Assembly: GCA_902782305.1 (NCBI GenBank)
Contig: CACZMV010000020.1
Span: 1-64,000 of the forward strand
DNA: 64,000 nucleotides
DNA from: an uncultured Prevotellaceae bacterium
Lineage (GTDB): Bacteria; Bacteroidota; Bacteroidia; Bacteroidales; Bacteroidaceae
Reading direction: 5' to 3'
Both the position numbers and the translations under genes were made by a program. Under the pieces are notes generated by a model. It ran no database searches. It was not told where the DNA came from and saw only the letters and a list, made by a program, of their open reading frames with translations. How positions within the stretch are numbered: the first letter of the stretch is position 1; each line of letters starts with the position of its first letter. Below are positions 26,099 to 34,739 of the stretch, piece by piece.

Positions 26099-26114
26099 CG
26101 CCGGAATCACAAAC
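26099..26114. repeat. duplicate of the tRNA-Arg 3' end
   Basis: CGCCGGAATCACAAAC repeats exactly the 16 bp at 25984-25999, which span the tRNA 3' end and the first bases after it. Upstream sequence (GGGTTCGA at 26081-26088) loosely resembles a T arm. It may be an old attachment site or the remnant of a second tRNA. Confidence 0.6.
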
Positions 26115-26116
26115 AA

Positions 26117-26148
26117 AAAGAGAGATGATTTTCGAATCGTCTCTCTTT
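26117..26148. terminator. bidirectional hairpin terminator
   Basis: AAAGAGAGATGATT pairs with AATCGTCTCTCTTT around TTCG, with A and T runs on both sides. It lies between the tRNA unit and the convergent acyl-CoA ligase gene ending at 26170. Confidence 0.75.
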
Positions 26149-26169
26149 CTTGTATTTAAGCGCTTCCTT

Positions 26170-27831
26170 TTAGGTGTAAAGGAAGCGTTTAATACTTCTC
26201 TTAGGTGTCTTCTCGAACTCCTCGGTGCGAATCTCGATTTCTGCAATCTTTTCATAGGCTGGTAACGTCTCATTGAGTTGCTGACGGTTCTGCTCCATAA
26301 TGTTCTTGAGATCATCCTCGGTGAAACGCATGTTCTTGGCTTCGTCATAATCGGGATATACCAAACCAACAAGTTTGGTGTCGCGCTGTACGACAACGCT
26401 CTCAACTACCATAGCCATAGAGTTCAACTTGTCCTCGATTTCCTCAGGATAGATGTTCTGTCCACTTGGACCTAACAACATGTTCTTGGAACGTCCGTTG
26501 ATAAAGACGTTACCGTCGTAGTCCATGGTGCCTAAGTCGCCCGTATGATACCAACCCTCCTTATCGAGTGTTTCTGCTGTTGCATCTTCATTCTTGTAGT
26601 AGCCTAACATCACGTTCAAACCCTTTGCCATGATTTCACCAGGAATATGGACAGGGTCGATAGAGTTCACCTTCACCTGCATATGGTAAGCAGCCTGTCC
26701 ACAAGAACCTTGTACAAAGGTCTTCCAGTCGCGATAGCAAATGATTGGTGCACACTCTGTCGCTCCATAACCTACGGTGTAGGGGAATTCTATTCTCTTG
26801 AGGAATGCCTCTACTTCCTGATTGAAGGCAGCACCTCCAATAATTACCTCATAGAGTTCGCCACCAAAAGCATTGATAACCTCCTGACATATCTTCTCGC
26901 GTACTTTTTTAGATATAACGGGCATAGAGAGCAAGAGGCGCATGCGGTTGTTCTGTATCTTGGGGAATACTTTCTTGCGGATAATTTTCTCGATAACCAA
27001 AGGCACGGCAATGATAATCTTCGGCTTGATGTCGGAGAATGCCTGGGCAATGATAGCGGGAGAAGGAATGCGGTTGAGGTAATAGACATGACAACCATGC
27101 AGGAATTCAAAGATGAACTCAAAAGCCATTCCGTACATGTGGGCCATTGGCAGGATGCTGATGATGCGGTCGCCACGCTGTATAGTCTTGCCCAAAACAT
27201 GATCGGCGAAGTCGTAGTTAGACCACAGGGCACGATAGGGAATCATCACACCCTTTGAGAAACCTGTTGTTCCAGAAGTGTAGTTAATCATGGACAGTTC
27301 CTCACCGTTCTCCTCTATATAATAATGTACGTGTTCTTTTCTAAAATACTTCGGGAACTTCTTGCCGTAGAGTTCATTGAGGTGCTCACGGGCATAGGTC
27401 AACTTGTCCGTGCGACTAATCATCAGCGAGTAGTCTGGGTTGTTGATAATGCCTTCTAGATGTGGCATCTGCATGGGATCTATCTGAGTTGCCACATGGT
27501 CGCCGACGAACAGGAGTTTGGCATCAGAGTGGTTCACGATGTTATGAATCTGGTCGGCCATGAACTCATGCAGAATAGGTACGGCAACGGCACCATAAGT
27601 CAGTGTGGCCAGAAAGGCAACAGCCCACTGGCTGCTGTTTCGTCCACACAGCGCAATCTTGTCACCCTTCACCACACCGCTGTTTTCAAACAAGATGTGC
27701 AGCTTCTCAATCTTACGGGCCACATCATGGTATTGAAGTGTTGCGCCTTTGTAGTCAGTCAGTGCATCAAGATCCCAGTTGTCGATGATGCTCTGCTGTA
27801 TGAGTTGGTTAAAACTGGGTACGTTTTCCAT
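26170..27831 (-). CDS. AMP-dependent acyl-CoA synthetase (long-chain type)
   Basis: A 553-residue adenylate-forming enzyme. Visible motifs: the P-loop-like 'YTSGTTGFSKGVM', 'GYGATECAP', 'YHTGDLG', the hinge region 'GRSKNM', and a C-terminal Lys in 'KTPKRSIKR'. It should activate a fatty or aromatic acid as an AMP ester and transfer it to CoA or ACP. It is a tandem paralogue of the upstream gene (27841-29499), clearly more than half identical by eye, with 9 nt between them; the two form one operon. Substrates may differ; which acid each uses cannot be read. Confidence 0.9.
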   Translation of the reverse strand: MENVPSFNQLIQQSIIDNWDLDALTDYKGATLQYHDVARKIEKLHILFENSGVVKGDKIALCGRNSSQWAVAFLATLTYGAVAVPILHEFMADQIHNIVNHSDAKLLFVGDHVATQIDPMQMPHLEGIINNPDYSLMISRTDKLTYAREHLNELYGKKFPKYFRKEHVHYYIEENGEELSMINYTSGTTGFSKGVMIPYRALWSNYDFADHVLGKTIQRGDRIISILPMAHMYGMAFEFIFEFLHGCHVYYLNRIPSPAIIAQAFSDIKPKIIIAVPLVIEKIIRKKVFPKIQNNRMRLLLSMPVISKKVREKICQEVINAFGGELYEVIIGGAAFNQEVEAFLKRIEFPYTVGYGATECAPIICYRDWKTFVQGSCGQAAYHMQVKVNSIDPVHIPGEIMAKGLNVMLGYYKNEDATAETLDKEGWYHTGDLGTMDYDGNVFINGRSKNMLLGPSGQNIYPEEIEDKLNSMAMVVESVVVQRDTKLVGLVYPDYDEAKNMRFTEDDLKNIMEQNRQQLNETLPAYEKIAEIEIRTEEFEKTPKRSIKRFLYT

Positions 27832-27840
27832 ATATCTTTC

Positions 27841-29499
27841 TTATTTATATAAATATCGTTTAATGCTCCTTTTGGGAGTTTTCTTAAATTCTTCTTCTTG
27901 TAGTTCAAAGGCTTGCAGCTTGCTATAGACAGGCAACTGAGCGTTCAGTTCCTGACGGTTCTGTTCCATGATATTCTCCAAATCCTCCTGTGAGAATTCC
28001 ATTTGCTTGGCCTCGTCCATGTCTGGATATACCAATGCTACGAGTTTGTCGCCTCTCTGAACAATCAGGCTCTCGCTGACCAGTGGCATAGAGTTCAGCT
28101 TGTCTTCTATTTCTTCGGGGTAAACGTTTTGACCGTTGGCTCCTAAAAGCATGTTCTTCAGTCGTCCGCGAATGAAAATATGACCGTCGCTTGACATCGT
28201 TGCCAAATCGCCAGTATGGTACCAACCTTCTTCATCAATAGCCTCATGGGTGGCTTCTTCGTTCTTATAGTATCCCAGCATCAAGTTTGTGCCTCGGGTG
28301 ACAATCTCACCTTCGATATTTTCTGGGTCAGGAGATAAAATCTTCACTTCCATGCAAGGCAGAGGTGTTCCGCACGATCCTGGTACAAAGTCGTGATAAT
28401 CACTATAGGAAATAAGAGGGGCGCATTCCGTTGTGCCGTATCCAACCGTAATAGGGAATTCTATGCTCTTCAAGAACAACTCAACCTCTTGGCTCAGAGG
28501 AGCGCCACCCACAATTACCTCATAGGCTTTTCCGCCAAATGCAGCATACACTTCGTGGCAAATACGTTCCTTCACTTTCTTGGAAACAACGGGCATCTGA
28601 AGCATAATCTTGATGGTGTTGCTCTGGATTTTGGGGAACACGCGCTTGCGGATAATCTTCTCGATAATCAAGGGAACTGCTACTACTACGTCAGGACAAA
28701 CTTCTTTGAATGCCTCTGCGATAACGGCAGGTGAAGGCAGACGGGTAAGGAAGAAAAGATGATAGCCTGAACAGAACGGGAATAGGAACTCAATAGCCAT
28801 TCCGTACATATGAGCCATAGGCAGAATGCTCAGTGTGCGACTGAACTTCGGCATCTTGTCTCCCAGATTCTTCTGGCAGAAATCCACATTGCCCCAAAGT
28901 GCTCGATAAGGTAGCATCACACCCTTTGAGAATCCTGTTGTACCACTGGTGTAGTTAATCATGCACAACTCTTCAGCCGAGTCTTTATACCAATGGATGT
29001 CTTCTTTGCGGAAAGCATTGGGATACTTGTGGCCGAACATTTCATTTAAATGTTCGCGCGCATACATTAATTCTTCTGTACGACAAGTATGTAGTGAGAA
29101 ATCGGGCAGATTGATAATGCCTTCCAATTGAGGCATCTCGTCAGGATTGATAACGTTCACGATATAATCGCCTACGAAAAGCAAACGAGCCTCTGAGTGG
29201 TTTACGATGTTATGAATCTGTTCGTCGTTAAACTCGTGAAGAATGGGAACAACAACAGCTCCATAGGTCAGCGTGGCTAAGAATGCTACAGCCCAGTGTG
29301 CAGAGTTTCTTCCACACAGCGCTATCCTGTCTCCTTTCTGTATGCCTGCAGCTTCCATCATGATGTGTAGCTTCTCTATTTTGCGAGCTACATCATGATA
29401 TTGCAGGGTTGTGCCCTTGTAATCCGTCAGCGCGTCGAGCAACCAATTATCGATTATCGTTTTTTCAATATAAGAATTGAAACTTGGTATATTGTTCAT
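27841..29499 (-). CDS. AMP-dependent acyl-CoA synthetase (long-chain type), paralogue
   Basis: A 552-residue copy of the same enzyme type, with the same motifs in the same order ('YTSGTTGFSKGVM', 'GYGTTECAP', 'YHTGDLA', 'GRLKNM', 'KTPKRSIKR'). Transcribed first, from a good minus-strand promoter at 29523-29554. The C-terminal half is most conserved between the paralogues, the acyl-binding region less so, which fits different acyl substrates. It could supply activated acids to the lipid cluster at 34.7-45.5 kb, but that link is speculative. Confidence 0.9.
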   Translation of the reverse strand: MNNIPSFNSYIEKTIIDNWLLDALTDYKGTTLQYHDVARKIEKLHIMMEAAGIQKGDRIALCGRNSAHWAVAFLATLTYGAVVVPILHEFNDEQIHNIVNHSEARLLFVGDYIVNVINPDEMPQLEGIINLPDFSLHTCRTEELMYAREHLNEMFGHKYPNAFRKEDIHWYKDSAEELCMINYTSGTTGFSKGVMLPYRALWGNVDFCQKNLGDKMPKFSRTLSILPMAHMYGMAIEFLFPFCSGYHLFFLTRLPSPAVIAEAFKEVCPDVVVAVPLIIEKIIRKRVFPKIQSNTIKIMLQMPVVSKKVKERICHEVYAAFGGKAYEVIVGGAPLSQEVELFLKSIEFPITVGYGTTECAPLISYSDYHDFVPGSCGTPLPCMEVKILSPDPENIEGEIVTRGTNLMLGYYKNEEATHEAIDEEGWYHTGDLATMSSDGHIFIRGRLKNMLLGANGQNVYPEEIEDKLNSMPLVSESLIVQRGDKLVALVYPDMDEAKQMEFSQEDLENIMEQNRQELNAQLPVYSKLQAFELQEEEFKKTPKRSIKRYLYK

Positions 29500-29522
29500 T
29501 GCACAGTTTTCAAAATTTTGTG

Positions 29523-29554
29523 CAAAGGTAATTCATTTTCTGCACATTTGCAAA
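29523..29554 (-). promoter_or_regulatory. promoter of the acyl-CoA synthetase pair
   Basis: On the minus strand: TTTG (29554-29551), a 20-bp spacer, then TACCTTTG (29530-29523), 23 bp before the ATG at 29499. Confidence 0.75.
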
Positions 29555-29643
29555 AAATATGTGCAATATTTTATGAGATAAGCGAAAAAAAATACGAATA
29601 AAGAAAAAACCACCAATATTGGCGAAAATAAATCAAATTTTAT

Positions 29644-29674
29644 TTTGTTATTTGTCTGAATCTTAGTAACTTTG
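29644..29674 (+). promoter_or_regulatory. infC operon promoter
   Basis: TTTG at 29644-29647 and TAACTTTG at 29667-29674, 19-bp spacer, upstream of infC-rpmI-rplT. Confidence 0.75.
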
Positions 29675-29699
29675 CAGCCGATTTCGAAAAAAACAGTTG

Positions 29700-30389
29700 A
29701 TGAAGAACGACAAAATGAAGAATCAGTACCGTATAAACGAGCAGATTCGTGTTCGTGAGGTACGAATTGTAGGTGAGGACGGCTCAACAGTTGTTCCTAC
29801 TCGTCAGGCTCTTGATATGGCTCGCGACCAAGGTGTTGATCTCGTAGAGATTTCGCCTAACGCGAATCCTCCCGTTTGTCGTCTCATCGACTATTCGAAA
29901 TTCCTCTACCAGCAGAAGAAACGCCAGAAGGAAATGAAGGCCAAGCAGGTAAAGGTTGAGGTAAAGGAGATTCGCTTCGGACCCCAGACTGATGAGCACG
30001 ACTACCAGTTCAAGTTGAAGCATGCCAAGGAATTCCTCGAGGAAGGTAATAAGGTTCGCGCCTATGTATTCTTCCGCGGACGTTCCATCCTGTTCAAGGA
30101 ACAAGGCGAGGTTTTGCTGCTTCGTTTTGCCAACGACTTAGAAGAGTGCGGTAAGGTAGAGGGAATGCCCTCGCTGGAAGGAAAGAAGATGTTCCTTTAT
30201 CTCGCACCTAAGAAGGCTGGTGTGGCTAAAAAGAGTCAACAGGCTCGCGACCGTGAGGCTTCTGAAGCTGAGGCTAAGGAAAATGCCAAGCAGCAGGCTG
30301 CTGAGGAAAAACCTTCCAATGGCGGACTTTTCGCTAATGCCAAAATCAGTGCTGATGCGCTGAAGAAGTTGACAGAGACTGATGAGTAA
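29700..30389 (+). CDS. infC: translation initiation factor IF-3
   Basis: Full-length IF-3: N-terminal domain with '[19 protein letters not shown]' and '[20 protein letters not shown]', a lysine-rich linker helix, and the C-terminal domain with '[17 protein letters not shown]' and 'FRGRS'. It binds the 30S subunit and proofreads start-codon selection. A tail of about 45 residues rich in A, E and K extends beyond the usual E. coli length. ATG 29700 is used; ATG 29715 is possible. First gene of the conserved infC-rpmI-rplT operon. Confidence 0.95.
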   Translation: MKNDKMKNQYRINEQIRVREVRIVGEDGSTVVPTRQALDMARDQGVDLVEISPNANPPVCRLIDYSKFLYQQKKRQKEMKAKQVKVEVKEIRFGPQTDEHDYQFKLKHAKEFLEEGNKVRAYVFFRGRSILFKEQGEVLLLRFANDLEECGKVEGMPSLEGKKMFLYLAPKKAGVAKKSQQARDREASEAEAKENAKQQAAEEKPSNGGLFANAKISADALKKLTETDE

Positions 30390-30393
30390 TCAT

Positions 30394-30421
30394 AAAGCTC
30401 AAAGTTCAAAGTTCAAAAGAG
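30394..30421. repeat. AAAGTTC heptamer repeat
   Basis: Four 7-bp units (AAAGCTC, AAAGTTC, AAAGTTC, AAAAGAG) begin 5 nt after the infC stop, in the spacer before rpmI. Confidence 0.65.
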
Positions 30422-30491
30422 AAAAGAAGGTGGCGCGCCCGGTATATGCGTAGTCGCCGATTATTAATAACAATTTAAATTTTATAAAACA

Positions 30492-30689
30492 ATGCCAAAA
30501 GTAAAGACAAATTCCGGTGCCAAGAAGAGATTCTCATTCACCGGTACAGGTAAGATCAAGAGACACCATGCTTACCACAGTCACATTCTGACTAAGAAAA
30601 CCAAGAAGCAGAAGCGCAACCTTTGCGGTTCTACTATCGTTGACGTAACAAACATGAAGCAGGTTCGTGACCTGTTGTGTCTCCGTTAA
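30492..30689 (+). CDS. rpmI: 50S ribosomal protein L35
   Basis: 65 residues, highly basic, with the family start '[14 protein letters not shown]' and '[12 protein letters not shown]'. Standard length for L35 and in its usual place between infC and rplT. Confidence 0.96.
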   Translation: MPKVKTNSGAKKRFSFTGTGKIKRHHAYHSHILTKKTKKQKRNLCGSTIVDVTNMKQVRDLLCLR

Positions 30690-30727
30690 TTCACCTATTG
30701 TCAAACATTTAAAAGTATTAGAAAACT

Positions 30728-30999
30728 ATGCCAAGATCAGTAAATCACGTTGCATCACGTGCAAAACGTAAAAGAATTCTGAAACTCACTCGCGGTTACT
30801 TTGGTGCCCGCAAGAATGTTTGGACAGTAGCCAAGAACACTTCAACGCTGCCGCTCGTCAGGAAGGTATGAGCTATTCAGCCCTGATGGGAGCTCTCTCA
30901 AAGGCTGGCATCGAGATCAACCGTAAGGTTCTCGCCGACCTCGCTCTCAACAATCCTGAGGCTTTCAAGGCTATCGTAGCTAAAGTTGCAAGTAAGTAA
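30728..30999 (+). pseudogene. rplT: ribosomal protein L20, internal 79-nt deletion
   Basis: The frame from ATG 30728 reads '[18 protein letters not shown]' through 'NVWTVAKNT', then shifts and stops soon after. From 30844 the correct C-terminal half resumes in another frame ('[19 protein letters not shown]' to a TAA at 30997-30999). The segment is 272 nt, whereas a 116-residue L20 needs 351, so 79 nt are missing at about 30841, covering the conserved basic middle ('RDRKxKKRxFRxLWIxR' in the family). L20 is needed for 50S assembly, so an assembly error is more likely than true loss. Confidence 0.88.
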
Positions 31000-31093
31000 G
31001 AGAAGAAAAGAATGCGTTCTTTCTTCCGAACGCAAGCAACTTCGAGCCATAGGCTTAGGGTTAAGTAAGCGAAATCGCTTAATAAGCGACATA

Positions 31094-31131
31094 AAAAGAG
31101 CTGCATCTTTATGATTGCGGCTCTTTTTTTT
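31094..31131 (+). terminator. terminator of the infC operon
   Basis: AAAGAGCTGCA pairs with TGCGGCTCTTT around an AT-rich loop, followed by a run of T. The T run also provides the -33 element of the next promoter. Confidence 0.8.
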
Positions 31132-31160
31132 GCTCTATTAAAAAATAAATTGTATCTTTG
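31129..31160 (+). promoter_or_regulatory. iorA promoter
   Basis: TTTG at 31129-31132 and TATCTTTG at 31153-31160 with a 20-bp spacer. The TTTG is the end of the preceding terminator's T run. Confidence 0.75.
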
Positions 31161-31202
31161 CAGGACTAAAAAGTTACTATTTATCACAAAAGCAAGGAAT
31201 AT

Positions 31203-32804
31203 ATGAAGAAATTGTTGTTGGGAGACGAGGCTATTGCTCAAGGTGCACTCGATGCAGGCTTGAGTGGTGTCTATGCCTATCCAGGTACTCCCTCTACGGA
31301 AATTACCGAGTACATTCAGATGTCGCCATTGGCTAAAGAGCGTGGTGTGCACAGTCGCTGGTCAACCAATGAGAAAACTGCGATGGAAGCTGCATTGGGT
31401 ATGTCTTACATGGGCAAACGTGCTTTGGTATGCATGAAGCACGTCGGACTGAATGTCTGTGCCGACCCCTTTGTCAATTCTGCTATGACGGGAACTAACG
31501 GTGGTATAGTTGTCTTGGTTGCTGACGATCCCTCCATGCACTCTTCTCAGGATGAGCAGGACTCCCGTTTCTATGGAAAGTTTGCTATGATTCCAACGTT
31601 GGAGCCCAGCAGTCAGCAGGAAGCCTACAACATGATGTCGAAGGCTTATGAGATGTCGGAGCAGTTACAATTGCCCGTCTTGATGCGCGTCACCACTCGT
31701 ATGGCTCACTCTCGTGCTGTCGTTGAGTGTGCTGATGAACCTCGTCAGCAAAATGAGCTCAACTATAATGCTAAGGCCTCAAATTGGGTGTTGCTGCCTG
31801 CTTTTGCCCGCAAACGCAATGATATCGTTACTGCCCAGCAGCCTTTGTTAGAACAGATGGCTGTTGACAGCGCATATAATAAATATGTAGATGGAAAAGA
31901 TCAGTCGTTAGGCATCATAGCCAGCGGTATTGCTTATAACTACCTCATGGAGTGCTTCCCTAACGGTTGTCCATATCCCGTGCTGAAGATTTCCCAGTAT
32001 CCTATTCCCAAGAAGTTGATTCGTCGTATGACTGACGATTGCGAATATGTATTGATTGCTGAAGAAGGTCAGCCCTTTATTGAGGATCAGGTGCGTGGCG
32101 TCATGCCTGGAAATGCAGTTATCAAGGGTCGTTTGACGGGTGAACTGCCTCGTACAGGTGAGTTGAATCCTGATTTGATTAAGAAAGCTCTGGGTATGGA
32201 GATTGGTGAGAACTATGCTCCTTGCGAAGATGTGGCTCCGCGTCCACCCGCACTCTGTCAGGGTTGTGGACATCGCGATGTTTATGCAGCTTTGAACGAG
32301 GTGCTGTTGAACTATCCTAATGCGCGTGTTTTTGGCGATATCGGTTGTTATACTCTCGGTTTCCTGCCACCCTATAAGGCTATTCACTCTTGCGTTGATA
32401 TGGGTGCTTCCATTACGATGGCCAAGGGTGCTAGCGATGCAGGGCAGTGGCCTGCTGTTGCCATCATTGGCGACTCAACCTTTACACACTCTGGTATGAC
32501 AGGTCTTTTGGATGCAGTTAATGAGAATGCTGATATCACTGTTATCATCTCTGATAACCTTACTACCGCAATGACAGGAGGTCAGGACTCTGCTGGTACC
32601 AACAAGTTTGAGGCTATCTGTCGTGGACTGGGTGTTAGCGAAGACCATCTGAAGGTGGTTGTTCCCTTGCCCAAGAACATGGAGGAAATCAAGAAGACCA
32701 TCGATGAGGAAATCAACTATCATGGTGTCAGTGTCATCATTCCTCGTCGTGAGTGTATGCAAACATTACAACGTCATCTCAAACAAAAGAAAGCAGCAAA
32801 ATGA
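31203..32804 (+). CDS. iorA: indolepyruvate ferredoxin oxidoreductase, alpha subunit
   Basis: A 533-residue thiamine-diphosphate enzyme subunit. N-terminal pyrimidine-binding domain ('GVYAYPGTPSTEI', 'NEKTAMEAALGMS'), then the TPP-binding domain ('CQGCGHRDVYAALNE', 'GDSTFTHSGMTGLLDAV'). With IorB it decarboxylates aryl pyruvates to aryl-acetyl-CoA, reducing ferredoxin. The C-terminus stops at 'IIPRRECMQTLQRHLKQ'; the ferredoxin-like 4Fe-4S domain of the archaeal-type protein is absent. Overlaps iorB by 4 nt; an aminotransferase completes the operon, fitting aromatic amino acid catabolism or its reverse. Confidence 0.92.
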   Translation: MKKLLLGDEAIAQGALDAGLSGVYAYPGTPSTEITEYIQMSPLAKERGVHSRWSTNEKTAMEAALGMSYMGKRALVCMKHVGLNVCADPFVNSAMTGTNGGIVVLVADDPSMHSSQDEQDSRFYGKFAMIPTLEPSSQQEAYNMMSKAYEMSEQLQLPVLMRVTTRMAHSRAVVECADEPRQQNELNYNAKASNWVLLPAFARKRNDIVTAQQPLLEQMAVDSAYNKYVDGKDQSLGIIASGIAYNYLMECFPNGCPYPVLKISQYPIPKKLIRRMTDDCEYVLIAEEGQPFIEDQVRGVMPGNAVIKGRLTGELPRTGELNPDLIKKALGMEIGENYAPCEDVAPRPPALCQGCGHRDVYAALNEVLLNYPNARVFGDIGCYTLGFLPPYKAIHSCVDMGASITMAKGASDAGQWPAVAIIGDSTFTHSGMTGLLDAVNENADITVIISDNLTTAMTGGQDSAGTNKFEAICRGLGVSEDHLKVVVPLPKNMEEIKKTIDEEINYHGVSVIIPRRECMQTLQRHLKQKKAAK

Positions 32805-33373
32805 AGACAGATATTATATTGTGCGGAGTAGGAGGACAAGGAATCCTCTCTATCGCCACCATCATTGGCGAAGCTGCCATGAAGGAAAACCTGTATATCA
32901 AGCAGGCCGAGGTTCACGGAATGTCTCAGCGTGGAGGTGATGTGCAGTCGAACCTGCGCATCTCCAGTGACCCTATTCAGAGTGATTTGATACCTATGGG
33001 TGGAGCAGATGTTATCATCTCAATGGAGCCTATGGAGGCTCTTCGTTATCTGCCTTTCCTCTCGAAAACGGGTTGGATTATTACGTCAAGTACTCCTTTT
33101 GTCAATATACCGAATTATCCTGAGATTGAGACAATTAAGGATGACTTAAACAAGTTGCCTAATGTCATTATGCTCGACATTGAGCAGAAGGCTAAAGATG
33201 CTGGAGTGCCCCGTTCTGCCAACGTTATTCTGTTGGGTGCTGCCCAGAAAGCATTGGGCATTGAGTACGAGAAATTGGAGGATGCCATCCGTCGTGTATT
33301 CGGACGTAAAGGTGATGCCATCGTCGAGGCTAACATCAAAGCTTTAGCAATCGGTAAAGAAGCGCAGAAATAA
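32801..33373 (+). CDS. iorB: indolepyruvate ferredoxin oxidoreductase, beta subunit
   Basis: A 190-residue gamma-type POR subunit: 'LCGVGGQGILSIATIIGEAA' at the N-terminus, 'QRGGDVQSNLRIS' and 'VILLGAAQKALG'. Partner of IorA. The ATG at 32801 overlaps the iorA stop (ATGA) and the stop overlaps the next ATG by one base, so translation of all three genes is coupled. Confidence 0.93.
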   Translation: MKTDIILCGVGGQGILSIATIIGEAAMKENLYIKQAEVHGMSQRGGDVQSNLRISSDPIQSDLIPMGGADVIISMEPMEALRYLPFLSKTGWIITSSTPFVNIPNYPEIETIKDDLNKLPNVIMLDIEQKAKDAGVPRSANVILLGAAQKALGIEYEKLEDAIRRVFGRKGDAIVEANIKALAIGKEAQK

Positions 33374-34686
33374 TGAAGGAGACTCCGATTAAAAAAGAGA
33401 TTGTGGATGGCTTGATAGCCGAACTTGGCATTAATGATTTTGCCAAGGCTACCATTCGCGAAGTGAAACAAGTAGCTGCTAAGGCAGAGAAGGCCAGTGG
33501 TGTAGAGTTTATCAAGATGGAGATGGGAATTCCTGGACTGCCTGCCGCTCAGGTGGGTGTTGATGCTCAGGTGAAAGCCCTACAAGAGGGTATTGCCCAT
33601 AGCTATCCTGATATCCAGGGATTACCTGCATTGAAGCAGGAGGCTTCTCGCTTTGTGAAAGCCTTCATCGGACTGGATGTTGCTCCTGAGGGCTGCGTGC
33701 CAGTAACAGGTTCTATGCAAGGCACGTATGCTTCGTTCCTTACCTGTTCACAGGCTTCGAAAGAAAAGGATACGGTGCTTTTTATCGACCCAGGTTTCCC
33801 TGTTCAGAAGATGCAGTTACAAGTGATGGGTGTTAAGTACGAAACCTTTGATGTCTATGATTTCCGAGGTGAGAAACTGGGTCCCAAAGTGGAGAGCTAT
33901 CTGAAGAATGGTAACATCTGTGCCATCGTCTATTCCAATCCTAACAATCCTGCTTGGATTTGTCTGAACGAAGACGAGCTGAAGGCTATTGGAAGTTTGG
34001 CCACTAAATATGATACCATTGTAATGGAGGATTTGGCTTACTTTGCAATGGACTTCCGCCAGAACCTTAGTGTACCCTTTGAGCCACCTTATCAGCCTTC
34101 TGTAGGTAGATATACAGATAACTACATGCTGTTGATTTCTGGTTCCAAAGCTTTCAGTTATGCTGGCGAACGCATTGGTGTGACTTGTATCAGTAACAAG
34201 TTGTTCCATCGCCATTTCGCTGATCTTGCCGAGCGTTATGAGGGACTGCCCTTTGGTTTGGTGTTCTCAACCCGTATGCTCTATGCCCTTTCCTCTGGTA
34301 CCAGCCATTCTGCACAATACGCAATGGCTGCTATGCTGAAAGCTGCAACCGATGGAGAATACGACTTCCGCAAGGAAGTGAGTGTCTATGGCGAGCGTGC
34401 CCACAAGCTGAAGGAGATTTTCTGTCGTCACGGTTTCCATGTGGTTTACGACAAAGACCTGGACGAGCCTGTGGCTGATGGATTCTATTTCACCATTGGC
34501 TATAAAGGCATGACCAGCGGAGAGTTGGCTAAGGAACTGATGTACTATGGTGTGTCAGCTATTTGCCTGATTACTACAGGCTCTCATCAAGAAGGACTGC
34601 GCGTCTGCACCTCGTTTATCGAGGAACATCAGTATGCTCAGTTGGAAGAGCGCATGTGCATCTTCGAAGAGAACAACCCACGATAA
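33373..34686 (+). CDS. PLP-dependent aminotransferase, class I/II
   Basis: A 437-residue fold-type I aminotransferase: 'NPNNPAW' (Asn binding PLP), 'MEDLAYFAMDFR', the Schiff-base Lys259 in 'SGSKAFSYAGERIG', and late 'CTSFIEE'. Third gene of the iorAB operon; most likely interconverts aromatic amino acids and the aryl pyruvates used by IorAB. Exact amino acid preference cannot be read. A hairpin terminator follows. Confidence 0.88.
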   Translation: MKETPIKKEIVDGLIAELGINDFAKATIREVKQVAAKAEKASGVEFIKMEMGIPGLPAAQVGVDAQVKALQEGIAHSYPDIQGLPALKQEASRFVKAFIGLDVAPEGCVPVTGSMQGTYASFLTCSQASKEKDTVLFIDPGFPVQKMQLQVMGVKYETFDVYDFRGEKLGPKVESYLKNGNICAIVYSNPNNPAWICLNEDELKAIGSLATKYDTIVMEDLAYFAMDFRQNLSVPFEPPYQPSVGRYTDNYMLLISGSKAFSYAGERIGVTCISNKLFHRHFADLAERYEGLPFGLVFSTRMLYALSSGTSHSAQYAMAAMLKAATDGEYDFRKEVSVYGERAHKLKEIFCRHGFHVVYDKDLDEPVADGFYFTIGYKGMTSGELAKELMYYGVSAICLITTGSHQEGLRVCTSFIEEHQYAQLEERMCIFEENNPR

Positions 34687-34704
34687 ACAGGAAAAAGAAA
34701 CAGA

Positions 34705-34738
34705 AAAAAGAGACTGTGTGTTGACACAGTCTCTTTTG
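34705..34738. terminator. bidirectional terminator
   Basis: AAAAGAGACTGTGT pairs with ACACAGTCTCTTTT around GTTG, with A and T runs on either side, between convergent genes ending at 34686 and 34740. Confidence 0.85.
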
Positions 34739-34739
34739 T

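Noticed and set aside
30873-31352. 159-codon minus-strand frame over the end of rplT and the start of iorA
   Set aside because: It spans two plus-strand genes, a terminator and a promoter; it is not a gene.
31203-32804. IorA considered truncated because the 4Fe-4S domain is missing
   Set aside because: The C-terminus is in frame and coupled to iorB by ATGA overlap; the shorter form seems normal for this group rather than damage.
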